Source of the DNA: JANRLF01 sp033762815
GTDB taxonomy: Bacteria > Bacteroidota > Bacteroidia > Chitinophagales > CAIOSU01
NCBI GenBank assembly: GCA_033762815.1
Contig: JANRLF010000001.1
Location: forward strand, 62,001 to 126,000
Length of the DNA: 64,000 nt
Direction of reading: 5' to 3'
The notes beneath the pieces were generated by a model, which was not told where the DNA came from, made no database searches, and saw only the letters and a program-made list of their open reading frames with translations. Numbering within the stretch: position 1 is the stretch's first letter; each line of letters starts with the position of its first letter. Shown piece after piece: positions 9,427 to 17,572 of this stretch. A program made the position numbers and the translations under genes.

Positions 9427-9467
9427 AAATCTGCTATGCTTACTATATGTACCCATTTAGCAGATTT
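9427..9467. terminator. Stem-loop terminator after the FGE-like gene
   Basis: AAATCTGCTA (9427-9436) pairs perfectly with TAGCAGATTT (9458-9467) across a 21-nt loop, and a T run continues to 9471. The long loop lowers confidence. Confidence 0.5.
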
Positions 9468-9515
9468 TTTTCCAGCCTGTTTGCAAATGTGGTACTAAAT
9501 GCTTTTCATACTATT

Positions 9516-9557
9516 AGTATTGAGTATCAAGTATCGAGTATGAAGACAAGAGACGCA
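9516..9557. repeat. 7-bp tandem repeat (AGTATNN)
   Basis: AGTAT recurs at 9516, 9523, 9530 and 9537 with exact 7-bp spacing. It is followed by two AGACNNN units in the same register. GACAAG/CTTGTC at its right side can form a small hairpin. It lies in the 299-bp spacer before exonuclease III and does not code. Confidence 0.6.
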
Positions 9558-9659
9558 CTTGTCGCGCTGATTGAGGTAAGACACTATAAAAGGTACACTT
9601 CATTTTAGCTTTCCCCGTTCTTCAATATTTCTTAGCTTCGAACCTATAATCGATAAGCT

Positions 9660-10436
9660 ATGCCAATACTGAAATTGATGTCTTGGAACGTAAACGGAAT
9701 CAGGGCAGCCCAAAAGAAGGGTTTTATGGAATGGTTCCAATCGCAAGACAGCGATATTGTTTGTATTCAGGAAACAAAAGTACAGCCCGAACAAATCCCG
9801 ACGGAAGTAAAAGAGATGCCAGGCTACCATACCTATTTTACTTGTGCTGCGCAAAAAGGATACAGCGGTGTAGGGCTTTTCAGCAAACAGCAGCCACTAA
9901 AGGTTGATACTGGCTTTGGCTGTGACCCCATATACGATACCGAAGGCCGCATCATTTGTGCCGAATACCCTGAATTTGTGCTGTACGGCATTTATTTCCC
10001 CAATGGCCAACGGGGCGATGAAAGGCTTAATTATAAACTGGGCTTCTACGATACTTTTCTTGACCATGCCAATGAGCAAAGGGCAAAGGGGAAAAGCGTC
10101 ATCATTTGTGGCGATGTAAATACTGCCCATAAAGAGATTGACTTGGCCAGGCCAAAGGAAAACTCCAAAATTTCAGGTTTTTTGCCCCAGGAAAGGGCCT
10201 GGGTTGATAAGCTGGTGGCAAATGGCTACCATGATACCCTTCGCCTATTCACGGCGGAAGGCAACCAATACACATACTGGGATCAACGCTTTAGGGCAAG
10301 GGAACGCAATGTGGGCTGGCGCATTGATTATTTTTTTGTTAGTGAAGATTTAAAGGATAAGGTAAAATCTGCCTTTATACAGCCTGATATTATGGGCTCT
10401 GACCACTGCCCGATAGGGATTACCGTTGAATTATGA
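9660..10436 (+). CDS. xth: Exodeoxyribonuclease III
   Basis: A 258-aa exonuclease III/AP endonuclease of the Xth type, acting in base-excision repair. The metal and active-site motifs are present in order: MSWNVNGIRA at the N-terminus, IQETK (catalytic Glu), GIYFPNG, GDVNTAH, WRIDYFF and the C-terminal GSDHCPI with the catalytic His. The length is standard. The gene is monocistronic between two spacers of about 90-300 bp. The near-match TAGCTTTC at 9606 is the only -7-like sequence upstream. Confidence 0.97.
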   Translation: MPILKLMSWNVNGIRAAQKKGFMEWFQSQDSDIVCIQETKVQPEQIPTEVKEMPGYHTYFTCAAQKGYSGVGLFSKQQPLKVDTGFGCDPIYDTEGRIICAEYPEFVLYGIYFPNGQRGDERLNYKLGFYDTFLDHANEQRAKGKSVIICGDVNTAHKEIDLARPKENSKISGFLPQERAWVDKLVANGYHDTLRLFTAEGNQYTYWDQRFRARERNVGWRIDYFFVSEDLKDKVKSAFIQPDIMGSDHCPIGITVEL

Positions 10437-10524
10437 ACTGCTGAGTATTGTTAATAAATTGAATGGGCGATAGCTTTAAGCATAACAGCTAGTTTAAGTA
10501 AATTTACCGCTCAAGTACAAGAGC

Positions 10525-12045
10525 ATGGACAAAAAGGTGGTGTTAATGATTCTAGATGGCTGGGGCATCGCCACCGACCCTAAGGTATCTGCCATTGACC
10601 AAGCCAATACACTCGTATATCGCCAGCTATTAGCCACTTATCCCCATAGCAAATTAGAAGCATCAGGCCTAGCAGTTGGGCTCCCCTCAGGGCAAATCGG
10701 GAACTCGGAAGTAGGCCATATGAATATAGGTGCAGGCAGGGTGGTGTACCAAATGCTGGTACGCATCAATAAAGATGTGGAAGAAGGCAAACTTGGGCTA
10801 AATGATGAATTGATAGCCTCTTTTAATTATGCCAAGGAAAAGGATGTAAAAGTGCATCTCATAGGCTTAGTTTCCGATGGTGGTGTACATTCCCATATTG
10901 ACCATTTAAAGGGCCTGTTAACTGCCGCAAACAACCATGGCCTTGAAAAGGTTTTCATACATGCCTTTACCGATGGCCGTGATTGCGACCCACACAGTGG
11001 CTTAGGATTTATAGCGGAAACCGAAAAGCACTGCCAAGCCACCACGGGCAAAATCGCTACGGTAATAGGCCGCTATTATTCCATGGACAGGGACAACCGC
11101 TGGGAGCGCATCGCAGAGGCATACCATCTATTGGTAAATGGAAAAGGCACTCCGTTCAAGTCGGCTTTAGAAGGTATACAAGTTTCTTATGATGCCGGAA
11201 TAAGCGATGAGTTTATTAAGCCCATAGCCATAGTGGATGAGGAGGGAAATGCCTTTGCGACCATTGAGCCGGATGACGTGGTGATTTATTTCAATTTCCG
11301 TACTGATAGAGGCAGGGAATTGACCATTGCTCTCAGCCAAGAAGACCATCCTGAGCACCACATGCACGCATTGCCCTTGTACTATGTCACCATGTCCAGC
11401 TACGACGATACCTTTAAAAATGTTCAAATCCTTTACCATAAGGACAGCTTGGAGAATACCTTGGGAGAAGTACTGAGCAAACATGGGAAAAAGCAACTGC
11501 GCATAGCGGAAACAGAAAAATATCCGCATGTAACCTTTTTCTTCTCAGGCGGTAGAGAAGCACCTTTTGATGGGGAGCAACGGATATTGGCCCCATCGCC
11601 GAAAGTGGCGACTTATGATTTGAAGCCAGAAATGAGCGCTTTCGACATCAAAGACCGTTTGGTGCCTGAATTGTATAAAAAGGAGCTCGATTTTGTTTGC
11701 CTTAACTTTGCCAATGCTGACATGGTGGGCCATACCGGCGTTTTTGAAGCAGCGGTAAAAGCTTGCGAAGCAGTGGACACTTGTATGGGCAATGTTGTAG
11801 ATGCCGCACTGGAAAATGATTATTGCTTAATCATCATTGCCGACCATGGCAATTCCGATATTATGATTAACCCCGACGGAAGCCCCAATACGGCACACAC
11901 TACCAATTTAGTGCCTTGTATCATGGTAGACAAAAGCGAGCGCATCCCTATCAAAAATGGTAAGTTGGGCGACTTAGCTCCAACCATTTTGACCCTGATG
12001 GGCTTACCAATTCCCCCAGAAATGACCGGTGAAGTTTTAATATAA
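10525..12045 (+). CDS. gpmI: 2,3-bisphosphoglycerate-independent phosphoglycerate mutase
   Basis: A 506-aa cofactor-independent mutase interconverting 3- and 2-phosphoglycerate in glycolysis. DGWG (11-14) supplies a metal Asp, and GNSEVGHMNIGAGR (59-72) contains the phosphorylated Ser61. HAFTDGRDCDP and the late IADHGN and AHTTN metal-site motifs complete the alkaline-phosphatase-like fold. It is followed after 9 bp by a phosphatase gene, so the two probably share a transcript. Confidence 0.97.
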   Translation: MDKKVVLMILDGWGIATDPKVSAIDQANTLVYRQLLATYPHSKLEASGLAVGLPSGQIGNSEVGHMNIGAGRVVYQMLVRINKDVEEGKLGLNDELIASFNYAKEKDVKVHLIGLVSDGGVHSHIDHLKGLLTAANNHGLEKVFIHAFTDGRDCDPHSGLGFIAETEKHCQATTGKIATVIGRYYSMDRDNRWERIAEAYHLLVNGKGTPFKSALEGIQVSYDAGISDEFIKPIAIVDEEGNAFATIEPDDVVIYFNFRTDRGRELTIALSQEDHPEHHMHALPLYYVTMSSYDDTFKNVQILYHKDSLENTLGEVLSKHGKKQLRIAETEKYPHVTFFFSGGREAPFDGEQRILAPSPKVATYDLKPEMSAFDIKDRLVPELYKKELDFVCLNFANADMVGHTGVFEAAVKACEAVDTCMGNVVDAALENDYCLIIIADHGNSDIMINPDGSPNTAHTTNLVPCIMVDKSERIPIKNGKLGDLAPTILTLMGLPIPPEMTGEVLI

Positions 12046-12054
12046 AGGGCAGCT

Positions 12055-12774
12055 ATGGCAAACCGTTGGGCAATAACCGATATACATGGCTGCAGCCGTA
12101 CCTTTAAGCGGCTTATTAAAAAGCTGGATTTAAAGCCCGAGGATGAGCTCTACCTTTTAGGGGACTATATTGACAGGGGGCCTAATAGCCGGAAGGTAAT
12201 CAAGCAAATTTTAAAGCTACAGGCTGCCGGGCTACATGTTCGCTGCCTGAGGGGCAACAGGGAAGACATGTTGCTGCGCACTTTGGAAGACCCCCTCTTG
12301 ATTCCCGCTTGGACCAGAAATGGAGGCAGGGCCACACTGAAAAGTTTCAAAGTAAAGAAGGCAGCCGATATCAAGGAAAAGTACCTCCACTTTATGAGGG
12401 AGTTGGAATATTATATCGTTCTAGACGATTTTGTATTAGTGCATGCCGGGCTGAACTTTATCGAAAAAGACCCCTTTGCGGACAAGCATGCCATGCTGTG
12501 GTTGCGCAGCTCAAGGATTATTCCGGCTAAAATAGGCCATAGGCGGTTGTTGCATGGTCACACCCCTACCCCTTTGAAACGAATCAGGGAAACCCTGAAG
12601 AAGAAAAGCGCCATCGATTTGAACATAGACAATGGCTGTGTATATGCCAATGTAGCTGATAAAGGTAACCTGGTGGCCTTGGAGTTAAACACCTTGGAAC
12701 TAATGGTGCAGAAAAATGTGGACTTGCCAATAAGCAACAGAATTGCACAAGTGAGCATCAAAATAAAGAAGTAA
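12055..12774 (+). CDS. PP2A-like serine/threonine protein phosphatase / metallophosphoesterase
   Basis: A 239-aa calcineurin-type phosphoesterase of the bacterial PrpA/ApaH-like group. It shows DIHGC (8-12), GDYIDRGPNS, LRGNRED, HAGLNF and LHGHTP, which together supply the two-metal site. In family members the substrates are phosphoproteins or dinucleoside polyphosphates; the sequence alone does not decide. It starts 9 bp after gpmI, suggesting co-transcription. Confidence 0.88.
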   Translation: MANRWAITDIHGCSRTFKRLIKKLDLKPEDELYLLGDYIDRGPNSRKVIKQILKLQAAGLHVRCLRGNREDMLLRTLEDPLLIPAWTRNGGRATLKSFKVKKAADIKEKYLHFMRELEYYIVLDDFVLVHAGLNFIEKDPFADKHAMLWLRSSRIIPAKIGHRRLLHGHTPTPLKRIRETLKKKSAIDLNIDNGCVYANVADKGNLVALELNTLELMVQKNVDLPISNRIAQVSIKIKK

Positions 12775-12823
12775 TCCAAGCAACCCATTGCATTTGGGGG
12801 GCGTAATCATTTAAACTGTTCTT

Positions 12824-13582
12824 ATGAAACTTCGCTTAGCCATCGTTTTCTCTTTCTTATTATTGACCCTGGCAGTTTCCGCACAAAAGTTGGAAGACGT
12901 AGTGTACCTAAAAAATGGCAGTGTCATTAGGGGCACTATCTTGGAGCAGCAACCTGAGGGCAATATCAAAATCAGCATTATGGGCGGCAGTGTGCTGGTA
13001 TATAAAATGGAAGAGGTGGACAGGATTGTAAAAGAGGAAGTGCTCTCCACCTCTAAGCCGAAGAAAGATATATTCATCCATCACCGTGGATTTCTGCACC
13101 AAACCCAATTGGGAACCATGATGGCCAGCAAGGATGGTTATGGCCTGCAAGCGGGTTTCAATCTACAAACCGTCAATGGCTATCGAGTTTTTCCCCAACT
13201 ATATGTGGGCGCAGGTGTAGGCTTGGATATATACAAGTACTATCAAGAAACCTATTTACCGGTATTCTTTAGAATTGGTGGTGAAGCCATCAAAAAACGC
13301 ATCAGCCCCCATTACTTTGCCAGCGTGGGCTATTCCTGGATTTTAAATGCCGCTGACATGGAGTATGATTATGCCACCTACAAAGGAGGCATAATGTACG
13401 AAGCTGGCATTGGCATGACCGTGCACACCCGCAGTAAGATATCATGGTTGCTAAGCCTAGGTTATAAAGCCCACTATAGCGAAAAAACCTATAACTACTA
13501 TTATATTGAAGGCGATGGATACAGCAATATCATGAGCCGCAACTACCAGCGCATCACCATAAGTACCGGCTTTCAGTTTTAA
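12824..13582 (+). CDS. Secreted protein, probable outer-membrane beta-barrel
   Basis: A 252-aa protein with a clear signal peptide (MKLRLAIVFSFLLLTLAVSA-Q). Residues about 22-70 (LEDVVYLKNGSVIRGTILEQ) form a small beta module common in Bacteroidota. The rest alternates aromatic and polar residues and ends in ISTGFQF, with a terminal Phe as in outer-membrane barrels. The function is unknown. Its stop overlaps the stop of convergent murQ by 4 bp. Confidence 0.7.
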   Translation: MKLRLAIVFSFLLLTLAVSAQKLEDVVYLKNGSVIRGTILEQQPEGNIKISIMGGSVLVYKMEEVDRIVKEEVLSTSKPKKDIFIHHRGFLHQTQLGTMMASKDGYGLQAGFNLQTVNGYRVFPQLYVGAGVGLDIYKYYQETYLPVFFRIGGEAIKKRISPHYFASVGYSWILNAADMEYDYATYKGGIMYEAGIGMTVHTRSKISWLLSLGYKAHYSEKTYNYYYIEGDGYSNIMSRNYQRITISTGFQF

Positions 13583-14388
13583 GGCTGTTGATGGGCATTC
13601 ATCGCTTTGCGCACACTGCCGTGCAGCAACAATAATGATTTCGCCGTTTCGTAATCCACTCGTAAAGCCTCTACCAACATGCGGGCACCACGGTCCACCA
13701 GCTTATCATTGCTAAGCTGCATATCCACCATTTTATTGTCCTGTACCCTGCCCAGCTTAATCATCACGGAGGTGCTTATCATGTTCAGCACCAGCTTCTG
13801 TGCCGTACCGGCTTTCATACGGGTACTTCCCGTAACAAACTCGGGACCGGTGACCACTTCAATGGCATGGTTGGCCACTTGGCTAATCGGCGCATGGGGG
13901 TTGCAGGTGATACAGCCCGTAAGGATACCCTGTTGCTGGCAACTGCGTAAAGCGTTAATTACATAAGGCGTGGTACCTGATGCGGCTATACCCACCACCA
14001 CATCGGTATTGGAAATAGCATATTGCTGTAAATCCTTCCATCCTTGGTTAGGGTCATCTTCCGCACCTTCCACGGCTTGCCTGATGGCCCCATCGCCTCC
14101 TGCAATCAAGCCTACCACCATACCCTGCGGCACCCCAAAGGTGGGCGGGCATTCCGAAGCATCTACAATACCCAATCTGCCACTAGTACCCGAGCCAATG
14201 TAGAACAATCTGCCACCTGATAGCATCCTGTCCACTATATCGTTTACCAAAGCCTCTATGGCGGGTATGGCCAATTTTACGGCAGGTGCCACTTTATGGT
14301 CTTCTTCATTGATATGCTCCAGCAAGTCCCTAACAGCCATCTGTTCCAGGTGCCGGTATAATGAGCTTTGTTCTGTTACTCTTTCCAT
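13579..14388 (-). CDS. murQ: N-acetylmuramic acid 6-phosphate etherase
   Basis: A 269-aa MurQ etherase, which cleaves the lactyl ether of MurNAc-6-phosphate to GlcNAc-6-phosphate in cell-wall recycling. The SIS-domain signature GSGTSGRLGIVDASECPPTFG is present (residues 64-84), with the catalytic Glu in ASECPPT, and RMKAGTAQKLVLNM is the second family motif. Its ATG overlaps the TAA of the kinase gene upstream by one base, so the two are translationally coupled. The final residues are slightly shorter than in many homologues. Confidence 0.95.
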   Translation of the reverse strand: MERVTEQSSLYRHLEQMAVRDLLEHINEEDHKVAPAVKLAIPAIEALVNDIVDRMLSGGRLFYIGSGTSGRLGIVDASECPPTFGVPQGMVVGLIAGGDGAIRQAVEGAEDDPNQGWKDLQQYAISNTDVVVGIAASGTTPYVINALRSCQQQGILTGCITCNPHAPISQVANHAIEVVTGPEFVTGSTRMKAGTAQKLVLNMISTSVMIKLGRVQDNKMVDMQLSNDKLVDRGARMLVEALRVDYETAKSLLLLHGSVRKAMNAHQQP

Positions 14389-15230
14389 TAGGCGGTATGG
14401 TATTTCAATAAGCCATCCATCGGGCTTTTTAGGATAGCACCTTGTTTTAAATTCAGTCTGTCCATCGCTTTAAACAAAACTGCCTGGTTCAGCTCGGCAA
14501 TAGAACCGATAAAATGTACAGGCAGGCCCAAGGCCCCTTCATACTTCAGCACCATACGGGTCAAAAACTCTGTAAAGCAATCGAATAAAAGCTGGTGCAT
14601 ATAAGGGTGCTGGTTGTTATCGCTGATAAACTTGGCAAAAGTAGCCACAAACTGGCTGGGCATGGGCTCATCGTACACATGGTTCAGCACGGTAGCCTTA
14701 TCCATATTGTATTCCTGCTTTATTTTCGCTGCAAGTTCCGCTGGAAACTCCCTATAATAGTAGGCCTGTAGCAGTTTTCTTCCCAAATGCGCCCCACTGC
14801 CCTCGTCGCCCAAAATAAAGCCCAGCGAGGGCACATTGTCCACTATCTTCCGACCATCAAACAAGCAGGAATTGCTGCCCGTACCCAATATGCAAGCTAT
14901 ACCGGCTTGGTCGCCACAAGTAGCCACAGCGGCACCCATCAGGTCATGGTCCACCATTACACTGGCGGCAGGAAAAGCGCGCTGTAGCGCATTGGCTACC
15001 CTGGCCACCTTATCTGGCTGAGAGCAGCCGGTACCGTAAAAAAAGATGCTTCTCGGTACCTTCTCTTGCATCTGCGGAAATAACTCTGCCTGCAATACGT
15101 TATATATTTCATCCTCCGTACGGTAAAACGGGCTGATGCCGTCAGTATATATCGCTTGGTGTGCACGGGTGGCGGGGTCGTAAAGCTCCCAATGTGTTTT
15201 CGTGGAGCCGCTGTCAGCTACTAGTATCAT
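14388..15230 (-). CDS. BadF/BadG-family sugar kinase (GlcNAc/MurNAc kinase type)
   Basis: A 280-aa ASKHA-fold kinase. DSGSTKTHW near the N-terminus is the phosphate-1 loop, GTGSNSCLFDG the phosphate-2 loop, and GDEGSGAHLGR is typical of N-acetylglucosamine kinases of the BadF/BcrA group. Coupled to murQ, it probably supplies the phosphorylated amino sugar for peptidoglycan recycling in an organism without a PTS; this role is inferred from context. The start at 15230 (MILVADSGST) fits the family better than the in-frame ATG at 15263, and a near -7 box (TTCCTTTG on the minus strand, 15246-15253) lies between the two. Confidence 0.88.
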   Translation of the reverse strand: MILVADSGSTKTHWELYDPATRAHQAIYTDGISPFYRTEDEIYNVLQAELFPQMQEKVPRSIFFYGTGCSQPDKVARVANALQRAFPAASVMVDHDLMGAAVATCGDQAGIACILGTGSNSCLFDGRKIVDNVPSLGFILGDEGSGAHLGRKLLQAYYYREFPAELAAKIKQEYNMDKATVLNHVYDEPMPSQFVATFAKFISDNNQHPYMHQLLFDCFTEFLTRMVLKYEGALGLPVHFIGSIAELNQAVLFKAMDRLNLKQGAILKSPMDGLLKYHTA

Positions 15231-15322
15231 CCCTACTCTATTTTTCAAAGGAAAATTAGGCATATTCTAACTAAAAATTAGACCAAGTTGATAGCTTACC
15301 GAATAGAATGGGGATAATTGAA

Positions 15323-15330
15323 TAATTTTG
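15323..15330 (+). promoter_or_regulatory. -7 box of ctpA
   Basis: TAATTTTG, a perfect TAnnTTTG, ending 19 bp before the ctpA ATG. Confidence 0.5.
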
Positions 15331-15349
15331 ACCGAACTGGAACAGTACT

Positions 15350-16981
15350 ATGAATAGACAATACAGTTTTTTGATGCCCTTTGTTTTTGCATTGATCATG
15401 GTGATGGGCATTTTCTTGGGTTTTCAAATCAGGGAATTTACGGGTGGCAAAAAAGTCTTCGTAGGGCAACTGGGTTATGACCGCTTGGAAGAGGTGATGA
15501 GCCTGATAAAGGCAAAATATGTAGATACGCTGAACTCAGAATCATTGTCAGACAAAACCATCAGCCAATTGCTTAGCAATTTGGACCCCCACTCCTATTT
15601 CATTCCGGCATCGGAAGTGCAGGGGGTAAAGGAAAGCCTGGAGGGCAATTTTGAAGGCATCGGCATTGAATTTTATTTGAATAAGGACACCATTTTTGTG
15701 GTTTCGCCCATTTCCGGCGGCCCTTCCGAAGCGGTGGGCATCAAGGCCGGCGATAAAATCATCAAAATCGAGGACTCGACCGTAGCAGGCGTGCATATTA
15801 CCAATGACCAAGTGATGAAAAAGCTGCGCGGTAAGAAAGGCACCGAAGTTAAGGTAACCGTGGCCAGACTGGGTAGTAAAAAGCTGATTGATTTCACCAT
15901 CGTTCGCGATAAGATTCCCCTGTTCAGCGTGGACGCTGGCTATATGGTTGACAAAGAGATAGGCTATATCCGCGTGAACCGCTTTGCCGCCACTACCTAT
16001 GAGGAGTTTATGAAGGAACTGACCAAGCTGAAAAAGGCGGGGATGAGCAAGTTGATACTCGACCTTAGGCAAAACCCGGGCGGTATTTTGGAAATAGCGA
16101 TTATGATGGCGGATGAGTTCATAAGCGGCAGGCAGTTGTTGTTGTATACGGAGGGAAAATCGGAAAAACGCAGGGACTATACCGCCAAGGCCGATGGCGA
16201 CTTCGAAGGCGGCGATATTGTGGTACTGATAGACGAAGGCTCTGCCTCTGCCAGCGAAATTGTGGCCGGTGCCCTGCAGGATTGGGACAGGGGCCTTATC
16301 ATTGGCCGCCGCTCCTTTGGCAAGGGCTTGGTACAGGAGCAGTTTCCCTTGAGCGATGGCTCCGAGGTACGCCTTACCGTGGCGCGCTACTATACCCCTT
16401 CTGGCCGCTGTATCCAAAAGCCATACGGCAATGACCTGAAGGATTACTATGACGAAACCAATGCCCGCTTTGAGCATGGCGAATTTCAAAGCATGGACAG
16501 CCTTAACTTTCCCGATTCGCTGAAATACAAAACCATACATGGGCGTACCGTTTATGGCGGCGGCGGTATTGTACCCGATATTTTTGTGCCACTGGATACC
16601 GCCAACTGGTTGTACATGGCCGAGGTGCGCTCGCATATTCCGCAGTTTGTTTATAGCTATTACTTTGAGCATCAAAAGGAATTTGAGGCTTATAAGGCCA
16701 ATAGTTACTTTAGAGACAACTTCCAGATTACCGACCAATTGTACCGCACCTTTTTGAACTATGCGGAAAAAGAAGGCCTGGAAATAGATGCCAAAAAGCT
16801 GAGAAGCATTGACAAACAAGTAAAAACAACCCTGAAGGCCAGTATTGCCCGCCAAATGTGGAAGGAAGAAGGCTATTACAGCGTCATCAACGAAATTGAC
16901 CCCACTTTCCAGAAAGCCTACCTCACCTTGAAAGACCCTAAGGCGGTTACGCTGCTAAGGCCGCATAAGGCGGTGGATTGA
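15350..16981 (+). CDS. ctpA: C-terminal processing peptidase (S41 family)
   Basis: A 543-aa tail-specific protease of the cell envelope. An N-terminal membrane/signal segment (residues about 5-25) is followed by an S41 N-terminal region, a PDZ domain (about 90-170, with YLNKD and ISGGPSEAVGIKAGD) and the S41 peptidase core. The core has the Ser-loop motif DEGSASASEIVAGALQD and the general-base Lys in SFGKGLVQ. The C-terminal 150 residues are helical, as in Bacteroidota homologues. Substrates in this phylum include envelope and lipoproteins. Its stop codon runs straight into a 22-bp tandem repeat. Confidence 0.95.
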   Translation: MNRQYSFLMPFVFALIMVMGIFLGFQIREFTGGKKVFVGQLGYDRLEEVMSLIKAKYVDTLNSESLSDKTISQLLSNLDPHSYFIPASEVQGVKESLEGNFEGIGIEFYLNKDTIFVVSPISGGPSEAVGIKAGDKIIKIEDSTVAGVHITNDQVMKKLRGKKGTEVKVTVARLGSKKLIDFTIVRDKIPLFSVDAGYMVDKEIGYIRVNRFAATTYEEFMKELTKLKKAGMSKLILDLRQNPGGILEIAIMMADEFISGRQLLLYTEGKSEKRRDYTAKADGDFEGGDIVVLIDEGSASASEIVAGALQDWDRGLIIGRRSFGKGLVQEQFPLSDGSEVRLTVARYYTPSGRCIQKPYGNDLKDYYDETNARFEHGEFQSMDSLNFPDSLKYKTIHGRTVYGGGGIVPDIFVPLDTANWLYMAEVRSHIPQFVYSYYFEHQKEFEAYKANSYFRDNFQITDQLYRTFLNYAEKEGLEIDAKKLRSIDKQVKTTLKASIARQMWKEEGYYSVINEIDPTFQKAYLTLKDPKAVTLLRPHKAVD

Positions 16982-16990
16982 TTTTTGCAG

Positions 16991-17111
16991 TTTCGCAGGT
17001 ATTTCGCGGGTACTTCAAGGGGTGTTCGCGGGTACTTCAAGGGGTGTTCGCAGGTACTTCAAGGGTGCTTCACAGGTGCTTCAAAGGGTGTTCAAGGGTA
17101 CTTCGCAGGTA
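16991..17111. repeat. 22-bp minisatellite (paired 11-bp units)
   Basis: Eleven units of 10-12 bp with consensus YTTCRMRGGTR follow one another without gaps, starting 9 bp after the ctpA stop. Pairs of units form exact 22-bp periods at 17013-17034, 17035-17056, 17057-17078 and 17079-17100. The first two copies differ by one base. The period is not a multiple of 3 and there is no open frame, so it is not coding. Confidence 0.85.
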
Positions 17112-17244
17112 GTTTAATTCTTGTTAAGTTATTGTTTATCAACTAATTGTGTAAAAATGAGTATGTTTTTTTTGTTTTTTTTATTTCAATCAGCCAGACA
17201 AACGTAGCTATATTCTATACTTAAGAGGGTCAATTAACTTGAAA

Positions 17245-17460
17245 ATTTCTTTGGGTGGTGCCTCCTGACAATAACGGGCATACCATCTATCCGTCCCGTC
17301 TTAGGCGAAACTCCCCGACGGAGTGTTCAGTCCACCCATCTAAGCCTAGGTGCCTTGCGTTTTTATGTTCGGCATACGCTTAGGCTAGGCGAACGAAAAA
17401 CGCTTAACCGGCACCTTCAGCTTGTGGGTCCCCCTCCTGAAAACTCCATGTCGGGATTCT
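17245..17460 (+). ncRNA. Candidate structured RNA or DNA element
   Basis: Nested complementary segments are visible. GGGTGG (17253-17258) pairs with CCACCC (17332-17337), ACGGG (17274-17278) with CCCGT (17295-17299), and ACTCC (17310-17314) with GGAGT (17320-17324) around a 5-nt loop. A long second arm pairs GGTGCC (17349-17354) with GGCACC (17410-17415), GCGTTTTT (17357-17364) with AAAAACGC (17396-17403), and GTTCG (17367-17371) with CGAAC (17390-17394): 19 base pairs in one hairpin. I do not recognise it as a known riboswitch, tmRNA, RNase P, SRP or confidently as 6S RNA. The strand given is that of the downstream gene; it could equally be a transposon-derived palindrome. Confidence 0.45.
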
Positions 17461-17525
17461 TTTAAATCAACTAAAAGAAAGCTGGGATTATTTTATACAA
17501 GAAAATTGATTGACAGAAAATAAAA

Positions 17526-17541
17526 TTTAGACTAGCCTAAA
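17526..17541. promoter_or_regulatory. DtxR-box-like operator upstream of the TonB receptor
   Basis: TTTAGACTAGCCTAAA is a 16-bp near-perfect palindrome (7 of 8 pairs). It resembles the known DtxR/IdeR box (TTAGGTTAGCCTAACCTAA). It lies where the -33 element would be relative to the -7 box at 17561, and the regulator gene of that family is the next gene but one. Binding is inferred. Confidence 0.5.
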
Positions 17542-17560
17542 AATATTGTACAATTATTTG

Positions 17561-17568
17561 TAAGTTTG
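17561..17568 (+). promoter_or_regulatory. -7 box of the TonB receptor gene
   Basis: TAAGTTTG, a perfect TAnnTTTG, ends exactly 4 bp before the ATG at 17573, which implies a leaderless transcript. There is no -33 TTTG; the palindrome 17526-17541 occupies that region. Confidence 0.5.
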
Positions 17569-17572
17569 TTTT

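Larger units (their letters stand above)
17112..17572. other. Long intergenic region holding a structured element and an operator
   Basis: No protein-coding gene is apparent. A T-rich block (17165-17185) precedes a strongly structured segment (17253-17415), then an AT-rich stretch with the palindromic operator and the -7 box of the TonB receptor gene. Confidence 0.6.

Noticed and set aside
15548..16855. Long antisense open frame (435 codons) opposite ctpA
   Set aside because: It mirrors ctpA codon structure, has no recognisable domain or start context, and ctpA is certain.
16991..17111. CRISPR array
   Set aside because: The 22-bp units are contiguous with no unique spacers, and no cas genes are present.
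17245..17460. Cobalamin, TPP or FMN riboswitch in front of the TonB receptor
   Set aside because: None of the conserved core motifs of these riboswitches could be found on either strand.
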